A stretch of DNA of 5,212 nt from Streptosporangiaceae bacterium. Lineage in GTDB: Bacteria > Actinomycetota > Actinomycetes > Streptosporangiales > Streptosporangiaceae. Shown here piece after piece: positions 1 to 5,212 of this stretch (positions are counted from its first letter, which is position 1; the number at the start of each line of letters is the position of its first letter). The notes beneath the pieces were generated by a model. That model was given only the letters and a program-made list of their open reading frames with translations. It had not been told where the DNA came from and searched no databases. The translations under genes and the position numbers were made by a program. The DNA is taken from positions 1 through 5,212 of the forward strand of contig JASHXW010000479.1 of NCBI GenBank assembly GCA_030043395.1, written 5' to 3'.

Positions 1-159
1 TGGCAGCAAATGCCGGGCAGTAACCCGGAGTGCGGAGGAGCATGGTGCTCCATCATGTTCTGGGCCTGCGGCAGCAAGACCGATTGCTGGGCTTCAGGCT
101 CTTACTGCGGCGACAGCGACTGCGAGTCGCCGAGCACTGGAACGGCAATGCATGGCTAG
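1..159 (+). CDS. 3' end of an unrecognised cysteine-rich protein or peptide precursor (5' end outside window)
   Basis: Frame 1 is open from the window edge to a TAG at 157-159, giving 52 visible residues. They contain six Cys, all TGC, at visible residues 11, 16, 23, 29, 36 and 41. The spacing C-x4-C-x6-C-x5-C-x6-C-x4-C is symmetric about its centre. The segment is also rich in Trp (four), Ser and Gly, and has a Cys-free Ser/Thr tail. By hand count 39 of 52 codons end in G or C, which fits coding sequence. An ATG at 10-12 is in frame but has only nine upstream bases and no visible ribosome site, so the start probably lies outside. I do not recognise the family. It could be the disulfide-bonded tail of a secreted protein, a small three-disulfide peptide, or the core of a modified (RiPP) peptide. 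No modification enzyme is visible here. It converges on the capA-like gene with 42 bp between stops. Confidence 0.55.
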   Translation, partial: WQQMPGSNPECGGAWCSIMFWACGSKTDCWASGSYCGDSDCESPSTGTAMHG

Positions 160-201
160 TCACCCGGCTTGCAATCCCTTGAGCCCACGAGCCTGGCTGG
201 G

Positions 202-1368
202 TCATGAGAGGTGGGCTGGGATCGGCTGGATGCGGGGACTTCGCCCGGCTACCGAGACGGTGCGGTAATACGACGCCCGCAGGGCCTCCGCGTCGGCGTG
301 ATCGGTGCGCCAGGCGAAGCCTGCTGGGAGCACGATGAAGTCCGGATGGCGTACCCAGATCGGCACGTAGCGGACGCGGGTGACGCGCGCTCCGCGGCTG
401 TCTACGGTGATGTGGAGCAGCACGATCATCCCGTCTTGGGTCGCGGTCGGGCAGCAAGCGCCGGTCTCGTTGGAGATCAGGTTGCCCTCGCCGAAGACGA
501 CCGCCTTGCCATTGATGAAACGGATGGGCTGAACGACGTGCACGTGCTGCCCGATGATCGCGGTGATGTCAGGAGACTGGGTTAGCTTGTCGGCGAGTGT
601 GCGCTGAAAGCTGCTGGGCTCGGCGACGAACTCGTCGCCCCAGTGAAGATTGATGATCACCACCTGCGCGCCGTCCATTCGCGCCTGGTGCGCGTCGGCC
701 AGGATCCGCGCGGCGCCGGCCAGGTTGACCGACCACGGGTGCGGCAACGGAATGCCGTTGGTGAATTCCGTATAGGCAAGGAAGGCGACACGGACGCCCT
801 TGACGGACATGATCAGTGGCTTTCGCTGCGCAGCGGCCGACGCATACGAGCCGGTGTGCAGCACGCTGGCGCGATTCAGGAAGCGGATCGTGTCATCTTC
901 TCCCCTCTGCCCTTGATCAAGGGTGTGATTCGAGGCTGTCGAGGCTGCGTGCCATCCGGTTTGATGGATCGCCTTGGCCAGTTCGGGCGGTGTGTTGAAC
1001 ACCGGGTAGCCGGTCGGCGGAGCAGGCGTCATGGGCGTCTCGACATGGCACAACCGCAGGTCAGCAGCTTGTATAAAGGGCTTGACCCTAGAGAACAGCG
1101 GAGCGAAGTTGTAGCGGTGGCCGCCACCAAGGGCCAGCGCCTGCTCCCAGACCGGCTCGTGAATCAGCAAGTCACCGCTTCCTGAGACCACGAACTGAAC
1201 GACATCGTCCGTAGCGTGGCGCTGGACGCCGGCATGGGCGTGGCTGTCTCGAGGATGCGGTTTACTTGGCTGCTCGCTTGCGCAGCCGGCGGCGGCCAGC
1301 GCGAGCGCGTAAACGGCGGACCCCACAATCTGACGCCGCCCGATGTCGCTGTCTTTGGTAAGGTCCAC
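202..1368 (-). CDS. CapA-family (PGA_cap) metallophosphatase-like lipoprotein
   Basis: This 388-residue protein matches the CapA family, a calcineurin-like metallophosphoesterase fold named for poly-gamma-glutamate capsule synthesis. Its N-terminus has a twin-Arg pair (R11 R12), a hydrophobic stretch and a lipobox ending at Cys29 (LAAAGC), so it is probably a Tat-exported lipoprotein anchored outside the membrane. Family motifs appear in order: GSGDLL at 63-68, HVETP at 108-112, ASNHTLDQG at 145-153 (N147, H148, D151), LHWGDE at 241-246, GQHVHVVQP at 273-281 (H275, H277) and GEGNLIS at 293-299. These are the expected metal-site segments. The start is GTG; an in-frame TGA lies four codons upstream, and a purine-rich GGGAG sits only 2 nt before it. 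No capB or capC partner is visible, so a capsule role is unproven; many solitary actinobacterial members have unknown substrates. About 74% of the first 54 codons end in G or C, lower than in sthA or the cupin. Confidence 0.9.
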   Translation of the reverse strand: MDLTKDSDIGRRQIVGSAVYALALAAAGCASEQPSKPHPRDSHAHAGVQRHATDDVVQFVVSGSGDLLIHEPVWEQALALGGGHRYNFAPLFSRVKPFIQAADLRLCHVETPMTPAPPTGYPVFNTPPELAKAIHQTGWHAASTASNHTLDQGQRGEDDTIRFLNRASVLHTGSYASAAAQRKPLIMSVKGVRVAFLAYTEFTNGIPLPHPWSVNLAGAARILADAHQARMDGAQVVIINLHWGDEFVAEPSSFQRTLADKLTQSPDITAIIGQHVHVVQPIRFINGKAVVFGEGNLISNETGACCPTATQDGMIVLLHITVDSRGARVTRVRYVPIWVRHPDFIVLPAGFAWRTDHADAEALRASYYRTVSVAGRSPRIQPIPAHLS

Positions 1369-1418
1369 TGCTCCCTGCCTTCACCGCTTACGAGATCGCC
1401 GCGCAATGGGCCAGTCCC

Positions 1419-1434
1419 GGTGCTGCCCAGCACC
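1419..1434. repeat. Perfect 6-bp inverted repeat, 4-nt loop (hairpin or operator)
   Basis: GGTGCT (1419-1424) and AGCACC (1429-1434) are exact reverse complements around GCCC. The arms do not extend further, because C faces C on the outside. There is no T-run on either side, so it is not a classic intrinsic terminator. It lies 51 bp upstream of the capA-like GTG, so a 5'-UTR hairpin, an operator or a U-less terminator are all possible. A 6-bp stem can arise by chance in GC-rich DNA. Confidence 0.35.
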
Positions 1435-1463
1435 CGCTCATCAGCTCAGACCATATCGGCGCC

Positions 1464-1506
1464 GGGATGAAAACGAGCGACATTGGCTGGCGGGATGGGC
1501 AACGAA
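1464..1506. repeat. Imperfect direct repeat, GGGATG-N2/3-AACGA(G/A)
   Basis: GGGATG (1464-1469) is followed after 2 nt by AACGAG (1472-1477). GGGATG recurs at 1492-1497, followed after 3 nt by AACGAA (1501-1506). A third AACGAG is at 1510-1515. The two composite units are 28-29 bp apart, near three helical turns, and lie about 95-140 bp upstream of the capA-like start. A regulator binding region is possible, but no family was matched. Confidence 0.25.
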
Positions 1507-1563
1507 GGTAACGAGAGCCATCCAGCGGTTCCGCGCACGGCCGGCACGCAGAGTTACTCAGGG

Positions 1564-2067
1564 CTAGCGGGTGAGGACCTCGACGCTCGCGCCGATGTCG
1601 GCGACCCGGCAGCAGTCGTTGTCCTCGGCATAGCGCAGGCCCTGCACGTTCAGCATGTCTACCCGGGGCGCGCTGACCGGGAACGGCCCCCAGTGCCAGG
1701 TTCCCCTGTGCAGCACGAAGACGTCGTGCGGGCGCAGCAGGAAGGCCCGCAGCTGGCCGGCGTCCTGCGGTGTCGTGAACGTGGTGCCTGGCGGGGCCAC
1801 CACGGTGACCGCAGGACAGTTCAGCACCATCAGCGCCTGCGTGTGCGTCTGATGCCGGAACAGGGTCTCGCAGACCAGGCCGCGCGCGGTTCGCTGCACC
1901 TCGGTGGCATCGTGGCCGATCAGGTTGAGGTGCGCGTCAGCCCATTCGAAGTGCAGCCGCGACTTGCCGTCCTGCGGGTCGGTGTCCTGCAGGGGCACCC
2001 AGCCGTACGGGCCCCAGCCGGCCGCGTCGAATGGCTGCGCGCTGATCGTCAGGGCCGTTGCCGGCAT
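1564..2067 (-). CDS. Ureidoglycolate lyase (AllA)-family protein
   Basis: This 167-residue protein resembles the AllA family (PF04115), usually about 160 residues, with a cupin-like barrel. Characterised AllA cleaves (S)-ureidoglycolate to glyoxylate and urea in allantoin breakdown. The recognisable order is an N-terminal FDAAGWGPYGWV (13-24), a central RHQTHTQAL (71-79, cf. RHxxxxQAF), a strand TVVAP (88-92), HRGTWHW (120-126, cf. the family hallmark HRGTWHH) and DNDCC near the C-terminus where AllA has an NCxE-like end. The ATG has an upstream in-frame TGA five codons away and an excellent ribosome site. The second His of the usual HRGTWHH is Trp here and the C-terminus differs, so the substrate may not be ureidoglycolate. 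No allantoinase or urease gene is in view. It is divergent from the cupin gene, sharing 61 bp. GC-ending codons are about 92% at its start. Confidence 0.75.
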   Translation of the reverse strand: MPATALTISAQPFDAAGWGPYGWVPLQDTDPQDGKSRLHFEWADAHLNLIGHDATEVQRTARGLVCETLFRHQTHTQALMVLNCPAVTVVAPPGTTFTTPQDAGQLRAFLLRPHDVFVLHRGTWHWGPFPVSAPRVDMLNVQGLRYAEDNDCCRVADIGASVEVLTR

Positions 2068-2073
2068 GGACGT

Positions 2074-2080
2074 CTCCTTT
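2074..2080 (-). promoter_or_regulatory. Ribosome binding site of the AllA-like gene
   Basis: Read on the minus strand this is AAAGGAG, followed by 6 nt and then ATG. It is the strongest Shine-Dalgarno match in the window and fixes the start at 2067. Confidence 0.8.
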
Positions 2081-2083
2081 CAG

Positions 2084-2095
2084 TAGTCAGTACTA
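2084..2095. promoter_or_regulatory. Inverted repeat TAGT-N4-ACTA, candidate operator
   Basis: TAGT (2084-2087) and ACTA (2092-2095) are reverse complements around CAGT; the palindrome AGTACT (2089-2094) is nested inside. The site overlaps the -10 box proposed for the cupin gene and lies 17 bp upstream of the AllA-like start codon, so a bound repressor could block both genes. The GT-N4-AC core loosely resembles GntR/FadR-type operators (tnGTnnnACna), but the spacing differs by one base. No regulator gene is adjacent. Confidence 0.35.
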
Positions 2096-2099
2096 TCCA

Positions 2100-2110
2100 G
2101 CCCTCAGGGC
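2100..2110. promoter_or_regulatory. Perfect inverted repeat GCCCT-C-AGGGC, candidate operator
   Basis: Two exact 5-bp arms flank a single central C. The element sits at the start site proposed for the cupin transcript and just upstream of its ribosome site. A one-base centre is too tight for an RNA hairpin loop with the full stem, so a protein-binding DNA site is the likelier reading. It lies 5 bp from the other inverted repeat in the same 61-bp gap. Confidence 0.35.
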
Positions 2111-2114
2111 ACTT

Positions 2115-2122
2115 AAGGAAGG
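2115..2122 (+). promoter_or_regulatory. Ribosome binding site of the cupin gene
   Basis: AAGGAAGG is followed by 6 nt and ATG. The codon directly before the ATG is an in-frame TAG, so no longer start is possible. Confidence 0.7.
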
Positions 2123-2128
2123 CATTAG

Positions 2129-2512
2129 ATGGACGTCCGCAACATCGCGGCAGTGCCGCCGACCGTGGAGCACAACGGAACGACGCCGGTCTGGTACCTG
2201 ATGCCGCCGGGCACGATGCGCGAAGCCACCGTCGGCGGCTCGCTTGAGCTGGTCAACGAGTTCGAGATCACCGGCGGCGGCGCCGTCGACCCGCACACGC
2301 ATCCCACCCACGAGTTCTATTACGTGCTCTACGGCCGCGGCACGATGGTCATCGGCCAGGAAAGCCGGGAAATCAGCCAGGGCGACCTGGTGTACATTCC
2401 GCCCAACGAAGTGCACAGCCTGGTAGCCGCGAGCGACCACGCGCCTATCCGGTGCTTCTGCTTCGCGATCGCTTGCCCCGATGCGGGTGAGATCAACTAC
2501 ACGACTCACTAA
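2129..2512 (+). CDS. Small single-domain cupin protein
   Basis: This 127-residue protein has one complete cupin domain. Motif 1 fits G(x)5HxH(x)3E(x)6G exactly: G50, H56, H58, E62 and G69. Motif 2 starts at G85, with P91, N93 and metal ligand H96. The ligand set H56/H58/E62/H96 is complete, so it should bind a divalent metal in the cytoplasm; no signal peptide or membrane segment is seen. Such small cupins include isomerases, dioxygenases, decarboxylases and sugar- or ureide-processing enzymes, so the reaction cannot be read from sequence. It is divergent from the AllA-like gene, which suggests a shared substrate or inducer. Ureidoglycine aminohydrolase (AllE) is also a cupin but is a bicupin about twice this length, so this is not a standard AllE. 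Its stop is 18 bp from the convergent end of sthA, leaving no room for a separate terminator. Confidence 0.85.
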   Translation: MDVRNIAAVPPTVEHNGTTPVWYLMPPGTMREATVGGSLELVNEFEITGGGAVDPHTHPTHEFYYVLYGRGTMVIGQESREISQGDLVYIPPNEVHSLVAASDHAPIRCFCFAIACPDAGEINYTTH

Positions 2513-2530
2513 GGCACCAGGCCAAGACCG

Positions 2531-3931
2531 TCACGAGAACTGGGCGATCTGGCGCATCTTGTTGGTCGCGTCGAGCGCGGCGACCTTGTAGGACTCGGCC
2601 AGCGTGGGGTAGTTGAACACCGCGTCGACGAGGTAGTCGACGGTGCCGCCGCATCCCATGACCGCCTGGCCGATGTGCACGAGCTCGGTCGCGCCAGTCC
2701 CGAACACGTGCACGCCGAGCAGGGTGCGGTCCTCCAGTGAGACGAGCAGCTTGAGCACGCCGTAGGAATCACCGATGATCTGGCCGCGAGCCAGCTCGCG
2801 GTACCGGGACACCCCTACCTCGAACGGCACGCTGTCGGCGGTGAGCTGGTCTTCGGTGCGGCCGATGAAGCTGATCTCGGGCAGGCTGTAGATGCCGATC
2901 GGCGGCGACTGGTCGCCGGCTGGCATCGGCTCGCCGCAGGCGTGGTAGGCGGCGAGCCTGCCCTGCTCCATGGACGTCGCGGCGAGCGCGGGGAAGCCGA
3001 TGATGTCGCCGACCGCGTAGATGTGCGGGACCGTTGTGCGAAAGTACTCGTCTACCTGGATCCGGCCGCGGTCGTCGGCGGCCAGTCCCGCGGCTGCGAG
3101 CTTGAGCTCATCGCTCATGCCCTGCCGTCCGGCCGAGTACATGACCACGTCGGCGGGGATCTTCTTGCCGCTCTTCAGCGTGGCGATCGCGCCTTGCGGC
3201 CGCGACTCCACCGATGCGACGGTCTCGCCGAACCGGAACGTGACGGCGAGGTCGCGGAGGTGGTACTTGAGCGCCTCCACCACCTCGATGTCGCAGAACT
3301 CGAGCATCCGGTCGCGTCGCTCCACGACGGTGACCTTGGTGCCGAGCGCCGCGAACATCGACGCGTACTCGATGCCGATCACCCCGGCGCCGGCCACCAC
3401 CATCGAGCGCGGCACCCGCTCGAGGTTCACGATCCCGTCCGAGTCGAGGATCGTCCTGTCGTCGAACTCCACGGTGGCGGGCCTGGCGGGCTTGGTCCCG
3501 GTCGCGATCACGATCTTCTCGGCGCTGGCTCGCTGCACCCGGCCAAAGCCGTCGTCGACCGCGACGACGTGCGGCTCGACGAAGTACCCGGTGCCCAGCA
3601 GGATCGCGACCCGGTTCCTGGACAACTGGCTGCGCACCACGTCGATCTCGCGCCCCACCACGTGCTGGGTGCGCGCGGCCAGGTCAGCGATCGTGATCTC
3701 GTCCTTGACCCGGTAGCTCTGCCCGTACATCTCGTGCTGGTTCGCGCCGGTGAGGTACAGGACGGCCTCACGCAGCGTCTTGGACGGGATGGTGCCGGTG
3801 TTCAGGCAGACGCCGCCAAGCATGTCCCTGCGCTCGACCACCGCGGCCCGCCGGCCGAGCTTGGCAGCCGCGATCGCCGCCTTCTGCCCGCCAGGCCCCG
3901 AGCCGATCACCAGAACGTCGAAGTCGTACAC
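2531..3931 (-). CDS. sthA: Soluble (Si-specific) NAD(P)+ transhydrogenase SthA
   Basis: This 466-residue cytoplasmic flavoprotein transfers hydride between NADPH and NAD+. It shows an FAD dinucleotide fold GSGPGG (10-15) with E33 ending the second strand, the segment [13 protein letters not shown] (39-51), an ATG-type motif IATGT (142-146), the NAD(P) fold GAGVIG (181-186), and the second FAD motif AVGDIIGFP (306-314). The C-terminal dimerisation domain contains [11 protein letters not shown] and FNYPT. Only Cys42 is present; the second redox Cys of lipoamide or glutathione reductases is Thr47. This is the normal state for SthA and argues against a disulfide reductase. From memory the sequence closely follows the mycobacterial SthA. 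The GTG start gives the same N-terminal length as that protein, and an in-frame TGA lies five codons upstream. No ribosome site has proper spacing, since GCGAGG abuts the GTG, so translation may be leaderless or coupled. The luxR-type gene ends 61 bp upstream on the same strand. Confidence 0.95.
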   Translation of the reverse strand: MYDFDVLVIGSGPGGQKAAIAAAKLGRRAAVVERRDMLGGVCLNTGTIPSKTLREAVLYLTGANQHEMYGQSYRVKDEITIADLAARTQHVVGREIDVVRSQLSRNRVAILLGTGYFVEPHVVAVDDGFGRVQRASAEKIVIATGTKPARPATVEFDDRTILDSDGIVNLERVPRSMVVAGAGVIGIEYASMFAALGTKVTVVERRDRMLEFCDIEVVEALKYHLRDLAVTFRFGETVASVESRPQGAIATLKSGKKIPADVVMYSAGRQGMSDELKLAAAGLAADDRGRIQVDEYFRTTVPHIYAVGDIIGFPALAATSMEQGRLAAYHACGEPMPAGDQSPPIGIYSLPEISFIGRTEDQLTADSVPFEVGVSRYRELARGQIIGDSYGVLKLLVSLEDRTLLGVHVFGTGATELVHIGQAVMGCGGTVDYLVDAVFNYPTLAESYKVAALDATNKMRQIAQFS

Positions 3932-3946
3932 CCTCGCAGTGTGTCA

Positions 3947-3974
3947 CCGGGAAAGGGACAATTGAATCCCCCGG
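3947..3974. repeat. Bulged inverted repeat between the luxR-type gene and sthA
   Basis: CCGG (3947-3950) and GGGA (3955-3958) pair with TCCC (3967-3970) and CCGG (3971-3974). This gives an 8-bp stem with a 4-nt bulge (GAAA on the plus strand) and an 8-nt loop containing CAATTG. It lies 16-43 nt upstream of the sthA GTG. No T-run follows it on the minus strand, so it is a weak terminator candidate. It could instead be an operator or an RNA structure in a luxR-sthA transcript. Confidence 0.35.
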
Positions 3975-3992
3975 CTACGCGCATCACCCGGA

Positions 3993-5212
3993 TCAACTAC
4001 GTTCCTCGAATATGCCTGCCTCGGCTGCCCGACGCGTCAGTTCGACCCGGGACCGGATGCCGAGCTTGGTGAATACGTGACGCAGGTGCGAGTTGACCGT
4101 GTAGGGGGAGATGTACAGGCGCTCTGCGACCTCGCGGTTCGTGGCTCCTCGCGCCACGAGGCTGACAACCATCAGCTCTGATTCGGTGAGTTGCGGCCAC
4201 TTCTTGGCCGAGCGCGATCCGCCCGCTGGTGGCCGGACTCCGCGGGCGCGGAGCAAGCTGCGAACCCTGGCCGCATCTCGCTCGGCGCCTGCCGCTGAGT
4301 AGGCCGCGAGAGCCGCCTCCAGCAGTGGGACTGCTTCCGTCACGCGTTCGCTCGGAAGCAGCCCGCCAGCGTCCTCGAGCACCGCTGCCCGGATCAATGG
4401 ACGGGGATCGGTCCTGCTCAGCGCGACCGCGTGCAGTGCGCCGCCAGCGTCGCCGTCCAGTACTGCGCGAGCGTGGACGGCGGCGCAGTCAAGGAAAGGG
4501 TAGTCCGCGTGCAGCGCCGCGAAGGCCTCTAGGCGCGTGACCACTGACGCCGCGTCGGCGCGCCTGCCTGCGTTGAGCAGGATCCGGGTGAGAGCCGCGG
4601 AGTCGGCGTATGTGCGCGGGCTGGTGGCCGACATCGGGCCGCGGGCCAGCGGATCGAGCATGTCGAGCCCGGCCTGGGACTGCAGGGCACTGGCTACCGT
4701 GCCATCAGCTATCAGGGCCGTGAGCCAGGCGCCCAAGCGCTGGCCGGATGCTGATTCCCGCGCCTGACTGAGCTGGGCGGCCCACCGCCTGGCCTGGGCG
4801 AGCCCGGCTGGTTCCCCGGTGTGCAGCGCGATACGGCCGAGGATGTAAAGCGCGACATGGTTGATGTAGCCGTAGCTTCCGTCTCCTATCTCGTCCGCCA
4901 TCTCGATGGTCGCCTCGGCCTCTGCGCGGGCGTCGGCGAGCTGCCCAGAGCAAAACAGCGCGCGGGACCGGAGCATGGACCAGACGCGCAGGTTGGCGGA
5001 TATCCCATCTCGCTGCGCGGCGTTTATCCCAGCCTCGATCAGGGCGAGCGCATCGTCCAGGCGAGCCACCGCGATGCAGATCAATGCCTGCCATGAATCT
5101 GGCATCCACAACCGGCCCGCGGATTCCTGCAGGCTGTTCTTGCGGTTGGAGGCCTGTCCGGCCAGTTCGAGAGCCTTGCGCCAGTGGCCGCGGGCGAGTG
5201 CGCGTGCGGCCC
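3993..5212 (-). CDS. LuxR-family transcriptional regulator, C-terminal 405 residues (5' end outside window)
   Basis: The frame is open from the TGA at 3993-3995 to the right edge. A TTG at 5111 lies inside the protein and is not a credible start, because coding continues upstream with residues such as RGHWRKALELAGQASNRK. The last 68 residues (3996-4199) form a LuxR/GerE DNA-binding domain: LTESE, then GATNREVAERLYIS, TVNSHLRHVFTKLGI and SRVEL, the standard four-helix pattern. The roughly 330 residues before it are Ala-rich amphipathic helices in repeats such as ALFCSGQLADARAEAEA, like the TPR-type sensor region of MalT/LAL regulators. A P-loop ATPase domain would be expected further upstream, outside the window; this is inferred from the family. 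The ligand is unknown. The gene is upstream of sthA on the same strand. In the HTH region about 75% of codons end in G or C, less than in sthA. Confidence 0.9.
   Translation of the reverse strand, partial: AARALARGHWRKALELAGQASNRKNSLQESAGRLWMPDSWQALICIAVARLDDALALIEAGINAAQRDGISANLRVWSMLRSRALFCSGQLADARAEAEATIEMADEIGDGSYGYINHVALYILGRIALHTGEPAGLAQARRWAAQLSQARESASGQRLGAWLTALIADGTVASALQSQAGLDMLDPLARGPMSATSPRTYADSAALTRILLNAGRRADAASVVTRLEAFAALHADYPFLDCAAVHARAVLDGDAGGALHAVALSRTDPRPLIRAAVLEDAGGLLPSERVTEAVPLLEAALAAYSAAGAERDAARVRSLLRARGVRPPAGGSRSAKKWPQLTESELMVVSLVARGATNREVAERLYISPYTVNSHLRHVFTKLGIRSRVELTRRAAEAGIFEERS

Larger units (their letters stand above)
1369..1563. other. 195-bp intergenic region upstream of the capA-like gene
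   Basis: This gap lies between the end of the AllA-like gene and the GTG of the capA-like gene, both on the minus strand. I see no convincing gene in it; the open frames crossing it are extensions of antisense shadows. It holds a perfect 6-bp inverted repeat (1419-1434) and an imperfect direct repeat (1464-1506). I could not find a minus-strand -10/-35 pair with good matches and spacing. The length suggests that the capA-like gene has its own promoter rather than being read through from the AllA-like gene. Confidence 0.6.
2067..2096 (+). promoter_or_regulatory. Candidate promoter of the cupin gene
   Basis: TGGACG (2067-2072, 4 of 6 to TTGACA) and TACTAT (2091-2096, 4 of 6 to TATAAT) are separated by 18 bp. 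Transcription would start near 2103 and give a short leader of about 26 nt before the ATG at 2129. The -35 box overlaps the first base of the divergent AllA-like gene, so expression of the two could interfere. This comes from pattern matching only. Confidence 0.4.

Noticed and set aside
42..182. Plus-strand frame 3 ORF starting ATG at 42 behind a GGAGG
   Set aside because: The GGAGG is only 3 nt from the ATG, the product is Leu/Arg-rich without features, and the frame-1 Cys-rich reading is open through the window edge with coding-like third positions.
184..203. Possible bidirectional terminator between the Cys-rich gene and the capA-like gene
   Set aside because: Only CCCA/TGGG pairs around a 10-nt loop, with no T-run; too weak to call.
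53..457. Minus-strand open frame (134 codons) opposite the Cys-rich end and capA 3' end
   Set aside because: It overlaps the conserved capA-like gene in another frame and is Arg/Pro/Ser-rich without motifs.
931..948. Tandem 9-bp repeat, CGAGGCTGT then CGAGGCTGC
   Set aside because: It lies inside the capA-like gene and encodes AS-T-AS before the conserved NH motif; it is explained by the protein.
1483..2247. Plus-strand open frame (254 codons) across the AllA-like gene and into the cupin
   Set aside because: It crosses the divergent promoter and overlaps two recognisable genes in other frames. Its composition is that of a shadow.
3776..3808. Loss of the second redox cysteine in SthA as a possible defect
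   Set aside because: A single Cys with Thr in the second position is the normal state of soluble transhydrogenases.
2942..4072. Long plus-strand open frame (376 codons) opposite sthA
   Set aside because: It is a frame shadow in GC-rich DNA: the protein is low-complexity, rich in Arg, Asp, Val and His, and unlike any family. The minus strand encodes a clear full-length SthA.
5109..5111. TTG as the start of the LuxR-type protein
   Set aside because: The frame continues open to the window edge with protein-like sequence, and regulators of this type are much longer.

Overview
The window looks like chromosomal DNA of a high-GC Gram-positive bacterium (Actinomycetota). This rests on very GC-rich third codon positions, GTG starts, a Tat-type lipoprotein signal, a mycobacterial-type soluble transhydrogenase and a large LuxR-type regulator with a C-terminal HTH. 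I cannot name a genus from sequence alone.

Layout, left to right. Positions 1-159 hold the 3' end of a plus-strand gene for a small or C-terminally cysteine-rich protein, with six Cys in 31 residues. Convergent to it, at 202-1368 on the minus strand, is a CapA-family metallophosphatase-like lipoprotein. A 195-bp gene-free gap (1369-1563) carries a perfect short hairpin and an imperfect direct repeat. At 1564-2067 (minus) is a protein of the ureidoglycolate lyase (AllA) family. It is divergent from a single-domain cupin at 2129-2512 (plus), and the 61-bp gap between them carries two inverted repeats and a plausible promoter. The cupin ends 18 bp from the convergent end of sthA (2531-3931, minus). 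Upstream of sthA, on the same strand, is a LuxR-family regulator at 3993-5212 whose 5' end lies beyond the window.

How the genes relate. The AllA-like enzyme and the cupin share one short divergent control region, so joint regulation is likely; ureide (allantoin-type) or related small-molecule catabolism is an inference. SthA balances NADPH and NADH. The LuxR gene lies 61 bp upstream of it and could be co-transcribed or independent. The CapA-like lipoprotein acts outside the membrane and has no obvious partner here. Hand counts of third-position GC give about 92% in samples of the AllA-like, cupin and sthA genes. The Cys-rich end, the start of capA and the end of luxR give about 75%, so the window may be a compositional mosaic.

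No RNA genes, insertion sequences, CRISPR arrays or phage genes were seen. The least explained element is the cysteine-rich C-terminus at the left edge.
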